Source: Pedobacter heparinus DSM 2366 (lineage in GTDB: Bacteria > Bacteroidota > Bacteroidia > Sphingobacteriales > Sphingobacteriaceae). From it: DNA of 64,000 nt. The position numbers and the translations under genes were made by a program. Below, piece by piece: positions 62,051 to 64,000 of this stretch. Numbering within the stretch: position 1 is the stretch's first letter; every line of letters begins with the position of its first letter. Under the pieces are notes generated by a model. The model was given only the letters and a program-made list of their open reading frames with translations, had not been told where the DNA came from and did no database searches. The stretch spans positions 4,650,001 through 4,714,000 of the forward strand of contig NC_013061.1 in the NCBI RefSeq assembly GCF_000023825.1, read 5' to 3'.

Positions 62051-64000
62051 TTACCTTATTAAAGTAACCGATCCTTTTTTAACAACGGCTTCATTTCGCT
62101 GAGTTGTAAAAGTTGCAATCCAAAAATAGGTTGCTGTAGGTAATGCTTCACCTTTGTAATCTCCATTCCAGCAATTGTGCAGTTCGTTCGAGCTTGCAAC
62201 TAAAACCCCCCTTCTATCATAAATCTGGATCTTAAAATTAGTTGCCTTGCTATTGCTATTTGCTTTGAAGATGTCATTGACGCCGTCTAAGTTAGGACTG
62301 AAGGCATTAGGAAACCCTACATCCCCACACTCCTCTCTGGTTAATTGTACACTAATGTCATCTACAATACAACCATTTTTTTTGAGTATAGAGAAACGAT
62401 GACTGCCCGCATACAAATTAGTAAAGGTATGATTAACGGGATAGGTTAAAGAATGATACCTGATGACATACAGCTCTGGATTTGTCTTTATCGTAAAACT
62501 TAGCTGGCCTGGAAGATCACAAACAGGCTCTGTTTTATTCAGCACACTCAGTGGTCTATCTAATGAATAATCGGGTATAACAACAGGAAGGCTTTTTGGC
62601 GTTCCCCCTCCAGATGCAGAAACATTTAAGATATAACTTCCCGGATTTAGCATGTTGAAGATACCGGTGTTATTGCTCATGCCATTATTTAATGAGTAAG
62701 TGTAAGTCTCTGGAATAGTCGGACAACTTACGCGGATTGCCCCCTTACCAAGTACATCACACTCTGCAAATACTTCCACATCGTTAATCACCACATCACA
62801 GGGTTGATATACCAACTCAACATCATATTCATCAATCAGACACCCAGCTTGATTTAGAATAACAAAATGATGTATGCCCATAGACAGGTTATCAAATAAA
62901 TGATCAAATGGTAGTATGTCTGTTTTGTATTTTATTTTATATAAGCTACTGTTTCCGGCTATGCTGAATTTGATGCCCCCTTTTAAATTGCACGATGGAT
63001 CATTTTTATTATAGGTAATCAATGGATGCAATAATCTGTAATCAGGAACGATAATGGCTCGCGTTTGAGGGGTGCCACCTCCGGAGGCTGTCACATTTAA
63101 GGTATAATTCCCAGGGTCTACCATATTAAATCGCCCGGTGCTATTCGTCATTCCGTTACTAAGAGAATAATTATAGGTTTCAGGGATGGCCGGGCAGGTA
63201 ACACGTATAGCGGCCTTACCCAGTACATTGCATTCAGCAAATACATCGATAGCTGTAATTTCAACAGCGCAAGGTTCGTAAACAAATTCTATATCATATT
63301 CATCAATTAAACATCCTGATTGACTTAATACTACAAAATGATGGATACCGGCAGATAGGTTTGTAAATAAATGATCAAATGGCAATACATTATTTTGATA
63401 TTGGATCTGATACAAATTACTGTTCGTCGCGATACCGAACTTGATATCCCCTTTTAGATTGCATGACGGATTATTTTTATTATAAGTAATAGTTGGCTGC
63501 GTGAGTTTATAGTCGGGAACTTCTATTGAAAGGACTTCCAGTTCATGCTCAGAAGAAGTTATTTTCACGGCATATTGCCCCGGGCTTAGGTTACTAAAAA
63601 CACCGGTTGAATTACTGACTGAGCCATTTAGAGTATAGGTGTAAGCGTATGTATGTGGTTTTGTCAGCACCTTAATTACGCCTTTATGAAAAGCATCGCA
63701 CTGTTGCTGTAACTGAATCTGGTCGAGTTCAATTTTGCATACGTCTTTTAACACGGGAATATCTGCTTCATCAACTTTACAACCATTTTTATTAATAATT
63801 TCAAAATGATAAGAAGTGCCGGAGTTTAAACCACTGAAAGTATGATTTATCGGATATGAGGTATTGTTGTAACGAACCTGGTAATTGCTATTGGGCTCAG
63901 GAGAAGTAAAAGTAATTTCGCCTGCAATACCACACATTTCATTTTTGCGCTGCCAGCTATAGTCGGGTTTCAGCAAGTCATAGATTCCCACGGTAATTGT
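62051..64000 (-). CDS. T9SS-exported repetitive surface protein, C-terminal part (5' end outside window)
   Basis: The frame is open through the right edge (a GTG at 63991 is internal, not the start), so only about 649 C-terminal residues are seen. Units of about 157 residues repeat, each starting near PDYxLxxPxITYNK and containing a cysteine-bearing subdomain (GCLIDEYD) and a second one (AECxVLGKxAIRV, PETYxYSL, NVxASGGGTP). They look like SprB-type repeats. The C-terminus is a gliding-motility-associated, type-B T9SS sorting domain (about 558-646; FPNAFSPNLDGVNDIFK, IQIYDRRGVLV, WNGDYKGEALPTATYFW). It would be a large cell-surface adhesin. No PorP/SprF gene follows it; the heme oxygenase gene does. 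Confidence 0.88.
   Translation of the reverse strand, partial: TITVGIYDLLKPDYSWQRKNEMCGIAGEITFTSPEPNSNYQVRYNNTSYPINHTFSGLNSGTSYHFEIINKNGCKVDEADIPVLKDVCKIELDQIQLQQQCDAFHKGVIKVLTKPHTYAYTYTLNGSVSNSTGVFSNLSPGQYAVKITSSEHELEVLSIEVPDYKLTQPTITYNKNNPSCNLKGDIKFGIATNSNLYQIQYQNNVLPFDHLFTNLSAGIHHFVVLSQSGCLIDEYDIEFVYEPCAVEITAIDVFAECNVLGKAAIRVTCPAIPETYNYSLSNGMTNSTGRFNMVDPGNYTLNVTASGGGTPQTRAIIVPDYRLLHPLITYNKNDPSCNLKGGIKFSIAGNSSLYKIKYKTDILPFDHLFDNLSMGIHHFVILNQAGCLIDEYDVELVYQPCDVVINDVEVFAECDVLGKGAIRVSCPTIPETYTYSLNNGMSNNTGIFNMLNPGSYILNVSASGGGTPKSLPVVIPDYSLDRPLSVLNKTEPVCDLPGQLSFTIKTNPELYVIRYHSLTYPVNHTFTNLYAGSHRFSILKKNGCIVDDISVQLTREECGDVGFPNAFSPNLDGVNDIFKANSNSKATNFKIQIYDRRGVLVASSNELHNCWNGDYKGEALPTATYFWIATFTTQRNEAVVKKGSVTLIR
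62573..63517 (-). repeat. Two near-identical tandem repeat units in the surface protein
   Basis: Units 63047-63517 and 62573-63046 (157 and 158 codons) encode strongly similar sequences such as SCNLKG, LPFDHLF, GIHHFV, GCLIDEYD and VFAEC. A more diverged unit lies upstream (about 63518-63967) and a half unit downstream (about 62330-62572). Tandem duplication is the likely origin, and repeat number may differ between strains. Confidence 0.85.

Noticed and set aside
63989..63991. GTG at 63991 as the start of the repetitive surface protein
   Set aside because: The frame continues in the same repeat style to the window edge, and there is no signal peptide after this GTG, so the gene is cut by the window.
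1..64000. Searched by eye for tRNA/rRNA genes, CRISPR repeats, insertion sequences, toxin-antitoxin or restriction genes, and an exosortase or PEP-CTERM partner for the polysaccharide locus
   Set aside because: None found. All large frames are accounted for by the listed genes.

Overview
The window looks like a chromosomal segment of a Bacteroidota bacterium, most likely Sphingobacteriaceae (Pedobacter-like). That rests on tandem SusC/SusD pairs, a type IX secretion (T9SS) PorP/SprF protein and a T9SS type-B C-terminal domain, -7 boxes of the Bacteroidota form TAnnTTTG, and the absence of clear Shine-Dalgarno sequences. The genus is inference. I saw no tRNA, rRNA, CRISPR array, transposase or phage gene.

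Region 1 (1-13955, minus strand) is a polysaccharide utilisation locus read as one long operon: SusC, SusD, a second SusC, a second SusD, a surface glycan-binding-type lipoprotein, a GH30 glycosidase and a GH2 glycosidase cut by the left edge. A 500-bp upstream region carries three copies of GGACAAT. Region 2 (14457-16138) holds an outer-membrane beta-barrel protein and a convergent PorP/SprF protein sharing a strong hairpin terminator. Region 3 (16760-29523, minus strand) is a complete L-rhamnose module: symporter RhaT, bifunctional rhamnulose-1-P aldolase/dehydrogenase, RhaI isomerase, an FGGY kinase and a GntR/LacI-type regulator, preceded by a GH78-GH106 alpha-L-rhamnosidase pair. A shared motif, GTCATG[A/T]ACTGTC[A/C]TG, lies upstream of both the transporter and the GH78 gene and is a good candidate operator. 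Extracellular or periplasmic rhamnosidases would release rhamnose, RhaT would import it, and the pathway would yield DHAP and lactaldehyde/lactate.

Region 4 (29701-54440) is a large exopolysaccharide/capsule locus. A PHP-type phosphatase and a GT2 gene run leftwards. The main operon runs rightwards: Wza-like export lipoprotein, Wzc-like tyrosine kinase, NusG paralogue, then ABC exporter (Wzm/Wzt), methyltransferase, about eleven glycosyltransferase genes (one fused to a NodB-type deacetylase domain), acyltransferase, Wzy-like membrane protein, WcaF-type acetyltransferase and a WecA/MraY-type initiating transferase. The genes are tightly overlapped, and many start with TTG placed on the preceding TGA stop. 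One appears to start with CTG. No nucleotide-sugar synthesis gene and no recognisable Wzx flippase is present.

Region 5 (54562-62022) is a signalling and light-sensing block: a PAS-HisKA protein without an ATPase domain, a small HTH-like protein, a 1339-residue CheB-CheR-PAS-histidine kinase fusion, an output-less bacteriophytochrome (PAS-GAF-PHY) directly upstream of it, and a divergent heme oxygenase that would make the biliverdin chromophore. Region 6 (62051-64000) is the C-terminal part of a repetitive T9SS-exported surface protein running off the right edge.

The most unusual points are the phytochrome-CheB/CheR/kinase cassette, the mixed ABC/Wzy architecture of the polysaccharide locus, the non-ATG start pattern there, and the predicted shared rhamnose operator. 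All functions are read from sequence motifs by eye. No database search was run.
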